Of a stretch of DNA of 64,000 nt, positions 50,377 to 59,056 are shown in pieces. The DNA is from Streptomyces sp. Y2F8-2 (lineage in GTDB: Bacteria; Actinomycetota; Actinomycetes; Streptomycetales; Streptomycetaceae), in NCBI RefSeq assembly GCF_014905555.1, contig NZ_BNGS01000005.1:62001-126000 (forward strand), given 5' to 3'. Within the stretch, counting starts at the first letter, position 1. Every line of letters starts with the position of its first letter. A program made the translations under genes and the position numbers. Under the pieces are notes generated by a model. It searched no databases and was not told where the DNA came from. It was given only the letters and a program-made list of their open reading frames with translations.

Positions 50377-50790
50377 TCAAACCGCCTCCCCCAGCGCCGC
50401 GATGACGTCGGCCTTGCGAGGCTGGCCGGTGGCTCGCCGCACGACCCGTCCACCGGCGTCGAGGATCAGGACGGTGGGCGTCTTCAGGATGTCGAGTTCG
50501 CGCACGAGGTCGAGGTGCGCCTCGGCGTCGATCTCGATGTGGGTCACGCCCGGAACCATGTCGGCCACCTCGCCGAGGACCCGGCGTGTGGCCCGGCAAG
50601 GAGCACAGAAGGCGCTGGAGAACTGGACGAGCGTCGCCCGCTCGCCGAGCCCCTGGCCCAACTCGGCCGCGCCGAGCCGCTTTCCCTCGTCCCGCCCGCG
50701 CACTCGCACTCTCCCGCTCCGCCGCCGGTGCAGCACTCCGTACGCGCTCGCCAGCGCGAGCACGGCCACGCACACCACAAGTCCCGTCAT
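50377..50790 (-). CDS. Membrane-anchored thioredoxin-like protein
   Basis: 137 residues. One N-terminal membrane helix (2-20), a basic linker, then a thioredoxin fold with active site FCAPC (C62, C65) and cis-Pro in KTPTVLIL. Start has GGAGCAGAGG. It is divergent from a DUF4395 membrane protein, a pairing often seen with thiol-redox or sulfurtransferase functions. Depending on orientation the active site faces the cytosol or the exterior; the basic RRR after the helix suggests the cytosol. Confidence 0.85.
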   Translation of the reverse strand: MTGLVVCVAVLALASAYGVLHRRRSGRVRVRGRDEGKRLGAAELGQGLGERATLVQFSSAFCAPCRATRRVLGEVADMVPGVTHIEIDAEAHLDLVRELDILKTPTVLILDAGGRVVRRATGQPRKADVIAALGEAV

Positions 50791-50865
50791 CCTCTGCTCC
50801 AGCGTTCACCAGACCGCAAAGATTCCCGGCTCCCCGATCCGATGCTCATGCGGAATGCTTGAATC

Positions 50866-51282
50866 ATGGACATCGATGTGAGGGGGCCCCGCTTCGGGGC
50901 GGCCGTGACGACCGTTGTGCTGGCCGTGGTCCTGGTCACCGGCAGCGCCTGGCTGCTGGCCTGGCAGTTGCTGGCCTTCGCGCTGGGCGCGGCCGGGGGC
51001 GTGACGCGTTCACCGTACGGATGGCTGTTCCGGAGGGTCGTACGCCCGCGGCTCGGGCCGCCGACGCAGTTCGAGGCGCCGCAGCCGCCGCAGTTCGCCC
51101 AGGTGGTCGGGCTCGTCTTCGCCGTCGTCGGGTTGGTCGGCTACACCGCGGGGCCGCGGTGGCTGGGGCTGGCGGCCACCGGTGTGGCGCTCGCCGCCGC
51201 CTTCCTCAACGCCGCGTTCGGGTACTGCCTGGGGTGCGAGGCGTACCTGCTCATGCGGCGTGTGACGGTCCGCGCGGACTGA
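50866..51282 (+). CDS. DUF4395 domain membrane protein
   Basis: 138 residues with about four membrane helices (MDIDVRGPRFGAAVTTVVLA, WQLLAFALGAAGG, FAQVVGLVFAVVGLVGY, GLAATGVALAAAFLNAAFGYC). A conserved GYCLGCEAYLL near the C-terminus contains a CxxC that could be redox-active or bind a thiol. Family function is unknown. It is divergent from the thioredoxin-like gene, 75 bases away. Its neighbours suggest a role in sulfur or thiol transfer across the membrane. Confidence 0.85.
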   Translation: MDIDVRGPRFGAAVTTVVLAVVLVTGSAWLLAWQLLAFALGAAGGVTRSPYGWLFRRVVRPRLGPPTQFEAPQPPQFAQVVGLVFAVVGLVGYTAGPRWLGLAATGVALAAAFLNAAFGYCLGCEAYLLMRRVTVRAD

Positions 51283-51464
51283 CGTGGCATCAGGCGCGGG
51301 TGGTGCGAACGGCTGACGTGACGAGGATCTCGCCGCACACGGGCACCAGGACTGGCCCCGCGTCCGTTCTTCAGGCACGATCTGCGGCATGCCGTAAACC
51401 TACGGCTGCGTAACTTCCCGCTGGGAGTCCCTTCCCAGACAGAAAGAAGGGTCCGTTCCCATCC

Positions 51465-52193
51465 ATGGCTGAGCTCGTCTATCGTCCCGTCATCGGTCTC
51501 GCCCGCACGATGTTCAAGGCGTGGGACCTGAAGATCGACTGCGAGGGCTCGGAGAACATCCCCCGCTCCGGCGGCGCGGTGCTGGTGAGCAACCACATCA
51601 GCTATCTGGACTTCATCTTCAACGGCCTGGCCGCGCTGCCGCAGAAGCGCCTGGTGCGCTTCATGGCCAAGGAGTCCGTCTTCCGGCACCGCATCTCCGG
51701 CCCGCTGATGCGCGCCATGAAGCACATCCCGGTGGACCGCAAGCAGGGCGAGGCGGCGTACGCACACGCACTGGACTCACTGAGGTCGGGCGAGGTGGTG
51801 GGAGTCTTTCCGGAGGCGACCATCTCCGAGTCGTTCACCCTGAAGAGCTTCAAGTCCGGTGCCGTGCGCCTGGCCCAGGAGGCGGGCGTCCCGCTGGTCC
51901 CGATGGCCGTGTGGGGCACCCAGCGGCTGTGGACCAAGGGCCACCCGCGCAACTTCAAGCGCAGCCACACCCCCATCACGATCCGGGTCGGTGAGGCGAT
52001 CGAGGCCTCCCGTGAGACATACGCGGGCGTCCTGACCCGCCAGCTGCGCGAGCGGGTCCAGGAGTTGCTGGAGGCCGCGCAGCGCGCCTATCCGGGCCGG
52101 CCCAAGGGCCCGGAGGAGGCCTGGTGGATGCCGGCCCATCTCGGCGGCACCGCGCCGACCCCCGAGGCGCTGCGCGCCGCCGAGGCGCACTGA
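51465..52193 (+). CDS. PlsC-like lysophospholipid acyltransferase
   Basis: 242 residues. The acyltransferase motif NHISYLD gives HxxxxD (H44, D49), followed by FMAKESVFRHRISGPLMRAMKHIPVDR and VVGVFPEATISESF, a variant of the FPEG block. It acylates lysophosphatidic acid or a similar acceptor at the membrane. Upstream (51283-51464) there is only promoter sequence. It is a single gene convergent with the B3/4 gene. Confidence 0.87.
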   Translation: MAELVYRPVIGLARTMFKAWDLKIDCEGSENIPRSGGAVLVSNHISYLDFIFNGLAALPQKRLVRFMAKESVFRHRISGPLMRAMKHIPVDRKQGEAAYAHALDSLRSGEVVGVFPEATISESFTLKSFKSGAVRLAQEAGVPLVPMAVWGTQRLWTKGHPRNFKRSHTPITIRVGEAIEASRETYAGVLTRQLRERVQELLEAAQRAYPGRPKGPEEAWWMPAHLGGTAPTPEALRAAEAH

Positions 52194-52199
52194 GGCCCG

Positions 52200-52892
52200 T
52201 CAGGCAGGGGCATGGACGGTGATCCTCGCCCCAGGGCTGAACTTCTCCAGCAGTTCCGCGAGTTCGGCACCGGCCTGCTCGACGTCGGCCACCGGCATCG
52301 GGGCCAGGCTCTCCAGCAGGAAGAGCGTCGAGGTGGACTCCTCGGTGAGCCGGGTGCGCGGACCCTGACGCCAGTTCCAGCGGCGGCAGGTCACGCCGGC
52401 CTCGTCGCGCCAGACGACCTCGCCGGTGTCCGGGTGTTCCACGGTCTCCTCACCCCCCGCGACGGTCACGAACTCCTCGTCCCCCACGGCCCGTACGAGG
52501 TGCATGGCGCCCTGGATACGGTCGAGGTCCTCGCCGCCGACCGGGATGAGATACGCGACGCTGATGGCGTTGTAGATGTCGACGAGCACGTTGATCCTGG
52601 GCAGACCGGTGTCCGACAGGGCCCGCTTGGCGAGCGCCTCCGCCGAGTTGCGGGTGCGGGACGGCTTGGCGCCGAAGGCCGTGTACACCGCGCGCCAGGC
52701 CGCCATGTGCGGATCCTCGTGCGGGGCGCGTCCCTCCAGACGGTCGGCGAGCCGGCGGGCGGCGTCGTCGAGCAGGGCGGACGTGGCCTCGGTGCTGGGG
52801 CCGCTCACGAGACCGTGGGCTTCGATCGCGACATGTGTGAAGCCGGGCGCGAGGGCACGCACCTCGTCGGACACGGTCAGGGTGGGAGTCAT
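52200..52892 (-). CDS. B3/B4 tRNA-synthetase-like domain protein
   Basis: 230 residues of B3/4 domain (PheT beta-chain-like) found as a stand-alone protein: AWRAVYTAFGAKPSRTRNSAEALAKRALSDTGLPRINVLVDIYNAISVAYLIPVGGEDLDRIQG. Stand-alone B3/4 proteins are sometimes thought to edit mischarged tRNA or bind amino-acid-like ligands; this is not proven. ATG 52892 follows the stop of the transglutaminase gene by 8 bases, so they form an operon. Confidence 0.8.
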   Translation of the reverse strand: MTPTLTVSDEVRALAPGFTHVAIEAHGLVSGPSTEATSALLDDAARRLADRLEGRAPHEDPHMAAWRAVYTAFGAKPSRTRNSAEALAKRALSDTGLPRINVLVDIYNAISVAYLIPVGGEDLDRIQGAMHLVRAVGDEEFVTVAGGEETVEHPDTGEVVWRDEAGVTCRRWNWRQGPRTRLTEESTSTLFLLESLAPMPVADVEQAGAELAELLEKFSPGARITVHAPA

Positions 52893-52900
52893 CGCCTGCC

Positions 52901-53494
52901 TCAAAGTGCGGTGGGGAGCGTCTTCCAGAGGGTCGGCCGGTCGGGTGCGGCCTTGAGCGCCCGCACCACGGCCGAGTGAGGTACAGCATACAGGACTGGA
53001 TAGTCCACCTCGCTGGACTTTGCGTCGGGGGTCCAGGCGAGGCGCTCACCGTCGAGGGAGAACTGGGCGTCGACGCCCGGTTTGTTGCCGCGAGGGTCCT
53101 GACGATGCCAGGCGCCGTTGAACCGCACGGCGACCAGACCGTGCACGGCATGACCGCCGCCGTCGTCGTGCGCCAGCCGCTGGTAGCACAGGGCCGTCGG
53201 AATGTCCTCCGCCCGTAGGAGCGCCGCCAGGGCGTGGGCCTTGGCGTAGCAGATTCCGGTGCGCTGCTCCAGCACGTCGGAGGCCCGCCAGGTGACCCGC
53301 AGGTCACCGCTGTCGGCGGAGTGCGGAATGGCGTCGCGGACGTATTCGTAGGCCGCTCGCGCATAGGCATACGAGTCCTGGACATCCTCGGCAAGGCGCG
53401 CGGCGGTTTCCCGCACCAGGGGATGGTCATGGTCGATGACCTCGTCGGCGGCCAAGTACGCGGACAGGTCGGGCGTTTCCTGGATCAGCTCCAT
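52901..53494 (-). CDS. Transglutaminase-like cysteine protease superfamily protein
   Basis: 197 residues. Catalytic triad Cys82 (GICYAKAHALAALLRA), His118 (GHAVHGLVAV) and Asp133 (HRQDPRGN). No signal peptide, so cytosolic. Bacterial members act as peptidases, amidases or ligases on peptide-like substrates. ATG 53494 is chosen since the longer frame has no ribosome site. It is directly followed by the B3/4 domain gene, 8 bases apart; the tight pairing hints at a shared amino-acid or peptide substrate. Confidence 0.85.
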   Translation of the reverse strand: MELIQETPDLSAYLAADEVIDHDHPLVRETAARLAEDVQDSYAYARAAYEYVRDAIPHSADSGDLRVTWRASDVLEQRTGICYAKAHALAALLRAEDIPTALCYQRLAHDDGGGHAVHGLVAVRFNGAWHRQDPRGNKPGVDAQFSLDGERLAWTPDAKSSEVDYPVLYAVPHSAVVRALKAAPDRPTLWKTLPTAL

Positions 53495-53591
53495 GCCCGC
53501 AGAGCATAGGAATGCGGCCACCCGAGAGTCAATGATTTTTCGGGTGACCGCATAGCTATGCAATCGACGCGCTGACGTGTCTCTGCGGCGG

Positions 53592-54662
53592 TCAGCGCGC
53601 CATCTCCTCCTTGAGGGCCGCCACGAACCGGTCCACGTCGTCCTCGGTCGTGTCGAACGAGCACATCCAGCGAACGTCGCCCGCGGCCTCGTTCCAGAAG
53701 TAGAAGCGGAAGCGCTTCTGCAGGCGCTCGCTCACGTCGTGCGGCAGCCGCGCGAAGACGGCGTTGGCCTGGACCGGGTGGAGGATCTCCACTCCATGGA
53801 CCGCGCGCACACCCTCCGCGAGGCGCTGGGCCATCTCGTTGGCGTGGCGGGCGTTGCGCAGCCAGAGGTCCTTGGCGAGCAGGGCCTCCAACTGCACCGA
53901 GACGAAGCGCATCTTGGAGGCGAGCTGCATGGACAGCTTGCGCAGGTGCTTCATGCGGCGGACGGCGTCCTGGTTGATGACGACCACGGCCTCGCCGAAC
54001 ATCGCGCCGTTCTTCGTCCCGCCCAGGGACAGGATGTCCACTCCGGCCGCGTTGGTGAACGTGCGCATCGGCACGTCCAGGGAGGCGGCCGCGTTGGCTA
54101 TGCGGGAGCCGTCCAGGTGCACCTTCATGCCGTGCGCGTGGGCGTGCTCGCAGATCGCGCGGATCTCGTCGGGCGTGTAGAGGGTGCCCAGTTCGGTGCT
54201 CTGGGTGATCGAGACGACCTGCGGCATCGCGCGGTGCTCGTCCTCCCAGCCGTACGCCTGCCGGTCGATCAGCTCGGGGGTGAGCTTGCCGTCCGGGGTC
54301 GGCACGGTGAGCAGCTTCAGGCCGCCCACGCGTTCCGGCGCCCCGCATTCGTCGACGTTGATGTGGGCGGACTCCGCGCAGATCACCGCACCCCAGCGGT
54401 CGGTGACCGCCTGGAGCGCGACGACGTTGGCGCCGGTGCCGTTGAAGACCGGGAAGGCCTCGGCCGTGGCACCGAAATGGCTGCGGATGATCCGCTGGAG
54501 GTTCTCGGTGTACGCGTCCTCGCCGTACGCGACCTGGTGCCCGCCGTTGGCCAGGGCCAGGGCGGCGAGCACCTCCGGGTGGGCCCCGGCGTAGTTGTCG
54601 CTGGCGAAACCGCGGACCTCCGGGTCGTGATGACGGCGCGCGTCGGTCTTGGGAGGGTTCAC
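53592..54662 (-). CDS. Beta-eliminating lyase/L-threonine aldolase family PLP enzyme
   Basis: 356 residues from the GTG that overlaps the SDR stop (GTGA); a GTG at 54680 is possible. Fold type I: PVFNGTGANVVAL near 72-84, AESAHINVDECGAPE, PLP-contact VHLDGSR (181-187) and Schiff-base Lys217 in LSLGGTKNG. It would cleave threonine or another beta-hydroxy amino acid to glycine and an aldehyde. It is last in the DUF6421-SDR-lyase operon, which suggests a dedicated pathway rather than general threonine breakdown. Confidence 0.87.
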   Translation of the reverse strand: MNPPKTDARRHHDPEVRGFASDNYAGAHPEVLAALALANGGHQVAYGEDAYTENLQRIIRSHFGATAEAFPVFNGTGANVVALQAVTDRWGAVICAESAHINVDECGAPERVGGLKLLTVPTPDGKLTPELIDRQAYGWEDEHRAMPQVVSITQSTELGTLYTPDEIRAICEHAHAHGMKVHLDGSRIANAAASLDVPMRTFTNAAGVDILSLGGTKNGAMFGEAVVVINQDAVRRMKHLRKLSMQLASKMRFVSVQLEALLAKDLWLRNARHANEMAQRLAEGVRAVHGVEILHPVQANAVFARLPHDVSERLQKRFRFYFWNEAAGDVRWMCSFDTTEDDVDRFVAALKEEMAR

Positions 54663-55411
54663 GGCTTCTCGGTCAGCCACAGACGGGTTCCGTTCACTTC
54701 GGGGGCGGGCTTCTCCCAGACTCCGGCGATGGCGTCGGCCAGGTCCTTGACGTCGGTGAAGCCCGCGAACTTCGCATTGGGGCGTTCGGCGCGCATCGCG
54801 TCGTGCACCAGTGCCTTGACCACCAGGATGGCAGCCGCCGACGTCAGCTCGCCCTCACCCTTCGCCTTGTTGAAGGCGTCGGCCATGGCGAGCGTCCAGG
54901 CCTCGGCGGCGGCCTTCGCGGCGGCGTAGGAGGCGTTGCCCGCGGTGGGCTTGCTCGCGCCCGCCGCGCTGATCAGGACGTACCGGCCACGGTCACTGCG
55001 CTGCAGGGCGTCGAAGAAGGCGAGCGAGGTGTGCTGCACCGTGCGGATGAGCAGCATCTCGAGCAGGTCCCAGTCGTCGAGCTTGGTCCTGGTGAAGGTC
55101 TCGCTGCCGCGCCAGCCGCCGACGAGGTGCACCACACCGTCGACCCGGCCGAAGTCCTTCTCGACGTGGGCGGCCCAGTCGCGCGTGGACTGCAGGTCGA
55201 GCAGGTCCACCGTGTCCCCGGTGACGGTGGCGCCGCCGTACGCGTAGCGGGCCGCGTCCACCGCTTCCGCGAGCCGCTCCGGGTCGTTGTCCGAGCCGAC
55301 GACGGTGGCGCCCGCCTCGGCGAGCCGGAGCAGCGCCGCCCGGCCGGCCGGTCCGCCCGCGCCGGCCACCGCGATCACCGCACCGGCCAGTGGCCCGTTC
55401 CCGTTCCGCAT
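54659..55411 (-). CDS. SDR family oxidoreductase
   Basis: 250 residues from ATG 55411 with GGAGG close upstream; a GTG at 55456 would overlap the DUF6421 stop. Nucleotide loop GAGGPAGRAAL is a departure from the usual TGxxxGIG. SDN after strand 2 and LVGGW in place of NNAG are further changes. YAAAKAAAEAW gives the YxxxK pair and ISAAGAS the Ser. Divergent cofactor motifs suggest unusual substrate or cofactor use. Middle gene of a three-gene operon. Confidence 0.82.
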   Translation of the reverse strand: MRNGNGPLAGAVIAVAGAGGPAGRAALLRLAEAGATVVGSDNDPERLAEAVDAARYAYGGATVTGDTVDLLDLQSTRDWAAHVEKDFGRVDGVVHLVGGWRGSETFTRTKLDDWDLLEMLLIRTVQHTSLAFFDALQRSDRGRYVLISAAGASKPTAGNASYAAAKAAAEAWTLAMADAFNKAKGEGELTSAAAILVVKALVHDAMRAERPNAKFAGFTDVKDLADAIAGVWEKPAPEVNGTRLWLTEKP

Positions 55412-55452
55412 CTTCGCCTCCTGCCGAGCGGCCTTACCGGTTCCAGGGGCGC

Positions 55453-56850
55453 TCACGCGGCGACCCGCTCGGCCGCCTGAGCCGTGATGCCCTTGGTCGA
55501 GGCGATCACGTTCTTGAGCTTCTTCTGCAACGCCTCATAGAACATGCTCAGCGGAAACTCGTCCGGAAGCACGTCGTCCACGAGCTTACGCGGCGGCTGC
55601 GTCAGATCGAGGGCATCGGGGCCCTTGGCCCACTTGGAGCCCGGGTGCGGGGCGAGGTAGGAGGAGACCAGCTCGTATCCGGCGAACCAGTGCACGAGCT
55701 TGGGGCGGTCGATGCCGTCCTTGTACAGCTTCTCGATCTCTGCGCACAGCTGGTTGGTGACCTGCGGGGCGCGCTCCCAGTCGATCGACAGCCTGTTGTC
55801 GGTCCAGCGGACGACGTCGTGCTTGTGCAGGTAGGCGAAGAGCAGCTGCCCGCCGAGGCCGTCGTAGTTGCGCACGCGCTCGCCGGTGACCGGGAAGCGG
55901 AACATACGGTCGAACAGCACCGCGTACTGCACGTCACGGGCCTGGGGCACACCGTCGGCCTGGAGCTTCACGGCCTCCTTGAAGGCGGTGAGGTCACAGC
56001 GCAGCTCCTCGAGGCCGTACATCCAGAACGGCTGGCGCTGCTTGATCATGAACGGGTCGAACGGCAGGTCGCCGTGGCTGTGAGTGCGGTCGTGGACCAT
56101 GTCCCAGAGCACGAAGGCCTCTTCACAGCGCTTCTGGTCGTGGACCATCGCGGCGATGTCTTCGGGCAGCTCGAGGCCCAGGATGTCGACGGCGGCCGCG
56201 GTCACACGGCGGAAGCGGGCGGCCTCGCGGTCGCAGAAGATGCCGCCCCAGGAGAACCGTTCCGGCGCCTCGCGCACGGCGATGGTCTCCGGGAACAGCA
56301 CGGCGGAGTTGGTGTCGTAGCCCGCCGTGAAGTCCTCGAACTTGATGCCGCAGAACAGCGGGTTGTCGTAGCGGGTGCGCTCCAGCTCGGCCAGCCAGTC
56401 GGGCCAGACCATGCGCAGCACGACCGCTTCGAGGTTGCGGTTCGGGTTGCCGTTCTGCGTGTACATCGGGAAGACGACCAGGTGCTGGAGGCCGTCCTCG
56501 CGCCTGGCGGCAGGCTGGAAGGCCAGTAGCGAGTCCAGGAAGTCGGGCACCTGGAAGCCCTCGTCGGCCCACCGGCGCAGGTCCTTCACGAGCGCCTCGT
56601 GGTAGGCGGCGTCGTGCGGCAGCAGCCGGGAGAGCTCCTCCACGGCCTGTACCGCACGGCGCACGGCGGCCTCCGCCTCCGCACGCTCCGGTGCACCCTC
56701 GGCGTCGAAGTCGATCGAACCGTCCTTGGCCTGCCATGGCCGGATCTGCTCCACGGCATCCTTGAGCACGGGCCAAGCCGGGTGGTCCACCACCCTGTCC
56801 TGCGGAGGAACCCGCTCCTCCGAACCCACCTGCACAAGAATTTCCGTCAT
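55453..56850 (-). CDS. DUF6421 family protein
   Basis: 465 residues, soluble, with no domain of known function that I recognise. Conserved-looking blocks rich in His, Asp and aromatic residues are FEDFTAGYDTNSAVLFPETI, HDQKRCEEAFVLWDMVHDRTHSHGDLPFDPFMIKQRQPFWMYGLEELRCDLTAF and RMFRFPVTGERVRNYDGLGGQLLFAYLHKHDVVRWTDNRL. HDRTHSHGD looks like a metal site. Start ATG has GAAGGA. First gene of an operon with the SDR and lyase genes. Confidence 0.75.
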   Translation of the reverse strand: MTEILVQVGSEERVPPQDRVVDHPAWPVLKDAVEQIRPWQAKDGSIDFDAEGAPERAEAEAAVRRAVQAVEELSRLLPHDAAYHEALVKDLRRWADEGFQVPDFLDSLLAFQPAARREDGLQHLVVFPMYTQNGNPNRNLEAVVLRMVWPDWLAELERTRYDNPLFCGIKFEDFTAGYDTNSAVLFPETIAVREAPERFSWGGIFCDREAARFRRVTAAAVDILGLELPEDIAAMVHDQKRCEEAFVLWDMVHDRTHSHGDLPFDPFMIKQRQPFWMYGLEELRCDLTAFKEAVKLQADGVPQARDVQYAVLFDRMFRFPVTGERVRNYDGLGGQLLFAYLHKHDVVRWTDNRLSIDWERAPQVTNQLCAEIEKLYKDGIDRPKLVHWFAGYELVSSYLAPHPGSKWAKGPDALDLTQPPRKLVDDVLPDEFPLSMFYEALQKKLKNVIASTKGITAQAAERVAA

Positions 56851-57271
56851 GACCCATCCTTCACGGGAGAACCTCGCGTAAGCACACCGTATGCATACCG
56901 GGTTTCTCCCAGCAAGAGGGCAGTCGAAAAATTATCCTGTCAGACCATGCATCCACCGCTCATTTTCCTGTACGGGACGAGACAGGCGACGACTTCAGCT
57001 GAACGCTTGTTCGGCTCCCGCCCGCGGACCCGAGAGGCGACTTCCGGCCATCGGGCGTGGGGCACGGGACGGTCAACACAGGCGAGACGCGCCCACCCCG
57101 GGGTGACACCGGACCGGCCGCTCAGTCCGGTTTCGCGCCGCTCCACGCCCTCCGGGCCCCGGCACGGCCGGGTTCGGGGCGCGGCCGGGCCACTAGGCTG
57201 CGGCCGAGCCGCGCCGGTCCGGGAGCGCCGCGCGGCTGCCCGAGCCGCCGTCGACGGAAGCGAGCCGAACC
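56851..57271. other. Intergenic region with a 10-bp palindrome
   Basis: 421 bases between divergent genes with no credible gene. A perfect palindrome GTATGCATAC at 56889-56898 lies 39 bases upstream of the DUF6421 start, near its expected -10. TAGGCT at 57194-57199 is a likely -10 for the GDPD gene. Confidence 0.45.
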
Positions 57272-57955
57272 TTGAACTTCCTCACCATCGGTCACCGCGG
57301 AGTGATGGGTGTCGAACCCGAGAACACCCTCCGGTCCTTCGTCGCCGCCGAACGCGCGGGCCTCGATCTGATCGAGCTCGATCTGCACCTGAGCAAGGAC
57401 GGTGCTCTCGTGGTCATGCACGATGACCAGGTGGACCGTACGACCGACGGTACGGGGCCGATCGTGGAGAAGACCCTCGCCGAGCTGCGCGCGCTCGACG
57501 CGGGCCGTGGTGAGCGCGTCCCCGTCTTCGAGGAGGTCCTGGACGCGGTGAGCACACCGATCCAGGCGGAGATCAAGGACGTGGCGGCGGCACAGGCACT
57601 GGCCGAGGTGATGCACCGCCGGGACCTGGTCGGCCGGGTGGAGGTGTCCTCGTTCCACGACGAAGCGGTCAGGGAGGTCGCCCGGCTCGTGCCGGGCGTC
57701 CGCACCGCGCTGATCGCGGACCGTTACGGCACCGACGTCGTGGAGCGGGCCGTGCAGGTCGGCGCAGCGACCGTGTGCCTCGACATCCGCCGGCTGACCC
57801 TGGAGGTCGTCGAGCACGCGCGCGCGGCGGGCCTGCGGATCATCGGCTGGATCGTCAACACCCCGGAGCACCTGCGGCTCGTCCGCGCGCTCGAGCTGGA
57901 CGGCGCGACCACCGACTACCCGGAGATCAGGCGCACCGGCCGCTTCACGGCGTGA
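57272..57955 (+). CDS. Glycerophosphodiester phosphodiesterase
   Basis: 227 residues from TTG. GDPD barrel: GHRG (H8) with PENTLRSF, ELDLHLSKDGALVVMHDD (metal Glu/Asp and second catalytic His), then IQAEIKD and GWIVNTPEHL. It splits glycerophosphodiesters to glycerol-3-phosphate and an alcohol. No signal peptide, so cytosolic. The leader from the TAGGCT -10 would be about 65 bases. It is tail-to-tail with the GNAT gene, 15 bases apart. Confidence 0.9.
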   Translation: MNFLTIGHRGVMGVEPENTLRSFVAAERAGLDLIELDLHLSKDGALVVMHDDQVDRTTDGTGPIVEKTLAELRALDAGRGERVPVFEEVLDAVSTPIQAEIKDVAAAQALAEVMHRRDLVGRVEVSSFHDEAVREVARLVPGVRTALIADRYGTDVVERAVQVGAATVCLDIRRLTLEVVEHARAAGLRIIGWIVNTPEHLRLVRALELDGATTDYPEIRRTGRFTA

Positions 57956-57970
57956 CCTTCACGCACACGG

Positions 57971-58528
57971 TCACACCAGCGGCTTGACCAGCAGCTCGAA
58001 CTGAAGGTCGTCACGCTGGGGGATGCCGAAGCGCTCGTCGCCGTACGGGAAGGGGCTCATCTGTCCCGTACGGCGGTAGCCGCGCCGCTCGTACCAGGCG
58101 ATGAGGTCGTCCCGGACGGAGATGACGGTCATCTGCATCTCCTTGGCGCCCCAGGTCTCGCGGGCCGCGCGCTCCGCCTCGGCGATGACCACCTTGCCGA
58201 GGCCGCCGCCCTGAAGCGTGGGGCTGACCGCGAACATGCCGAAGTAGGCGTGGTCACCACGGTGCTCGAGCTGGCAGCAGGCGATGATCGCCCCGTCGCG
58301 CTCCACGGTCAGCAGCCGGCTGTCGGGCGACTTGATCACCTCGAGCACGCCCTCCGGGTCGGTCCGCCGGCCCTCGAGGATGTCCGCCTCGGTGGTCCAG
58401 CCCACCCGGCTGGAGTCTCCGCGGTACGCCGACTCCACCAGCGCGACCAGCGCGTCGACGTCGGCCTCCGTGGCGTCGCGGAAGGTCAGACCGGTCGTGA
58501 CGGTGTCAGCGGTGGCGGGGCTGTCCAT
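57971..58528 (-). CDS. GNAT family N-acetyltransferase
   Basis: 185 residues. Strand-loop-helix for acetyl-CoA is FAVSPTLQGGGLGKVVIAEAE (the Q/RxxGxG/A motif as QGGGLG), followed by MQMTVISVRDDLIAWYERRGYRRTG. Start ATG 58528. The substrate is not predictable; the pattern (SPFPYGDERFGIPQRDDLQFELLVKPL at the end) is common in a large actinobacterial group. Divergent from the VOC gene at 58603. The frame stays open far upstream only as antisense. Confidence 0.87.
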   Translation of the reverse strand: MDSPATADTVTTGLTFRDATEADVDALVALVESAYRGDSSRVGWTTEADILEGRRTDPEGVLEVIKSPDSRLLTVERDGAIIACCQLEHRGDHAYFGMFAVSPTLQGGGLGKVVIAEAERAARETWGAKEMQMTVISVRDDLIAWYERRGYRRTGQMSPFPYGDERFGIPQRDDLQFELLVKPLV

Positions 58529-58602
58529 TGGGATGCTTCTCCGTGTTCCGTGGCGCGGCGCGGGCATCGATGAGGGTAACCCGCCCGCTAGGCTCCCCAT
58601 GC

Positions 58603-58995
58603 ATGGTCCACGTACTGAGCAGCCGCACCCTTCTGCGCCCGGCCGATCCGGAGCGGTCCCGGGCCTTCTACGGCGGGAAACTCGGGCTCCCGGTCTACAG
58701 GGAGTTCGGTACGGGGCCCGATCGCGGGGTCGTGTACTTCCTCGGCGGCGGCTTCCTCGAGGTGGCGGGCCGCAGCGAGACCCCGCCCTCACCGGCCCTG
58801 AAGCTCTGGCTGCAGGTGCCGGACGTGGCCTTGGCGCACACGGAGCTGGCCGACGCCGGGGTCGCGATCGTGCGGCCGCCGGTGAAGGAGCCGTGGGGGC
58901 TGATCGAGATGTGGATCGAGGACCCGGACGGCACCGAGATCGTGCTCGTCGAGGTCCCGGCCGACCATCCCCTGCGGTGCCGATCCGGGACCTGA
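58603..58995 (+). CDS. VOC family (glyoxalase-like) protein, single domain
   Basis: 130 residues with paired beta-alpha-beta-beta-beta units: LSSRTLLRPADPERSRAFYGGKLGLPVYREFG and VPDVALAHTELADAGVAIVRPPVKEPWGLIEMWIEDPDGTEIVLVEVP. The terminal EIVLVEV Glu is the usual metal ligand. Dioxygenase, glyoxalase or resistance functions are all possible. TAGGCT at 58589-58594, eight bases before the ATG and no Shine-Dalgarno, indicates a leaderless transcript. Confidence 0.85.
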   Translation: MVHVLSSRTLLRPADPERSRAFYGGKLGLPVYREFGTGPDRGVVYFLGGGFLEVAGRSETPPSPALKLWLQVPDVALAHTELADAGVAIVRPPVKEPWGLIEMWIEDPDGTEIVLVEVPADHPLRCRSGT

Positions 58996-59056
58996 TGCCG
59001 CCCGCCAGTGGTGGCCTTAGCGTGGTCAGGGGGACCGCCGTGACCGGAGGTGTCTC

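Noticed and set aside
56891..57106. 71-codon plus-strand frame upstream of the GDPD gene
   Set aside because: Irregular codon use with A/T at third positions and no ribosome site; likely non-coding.
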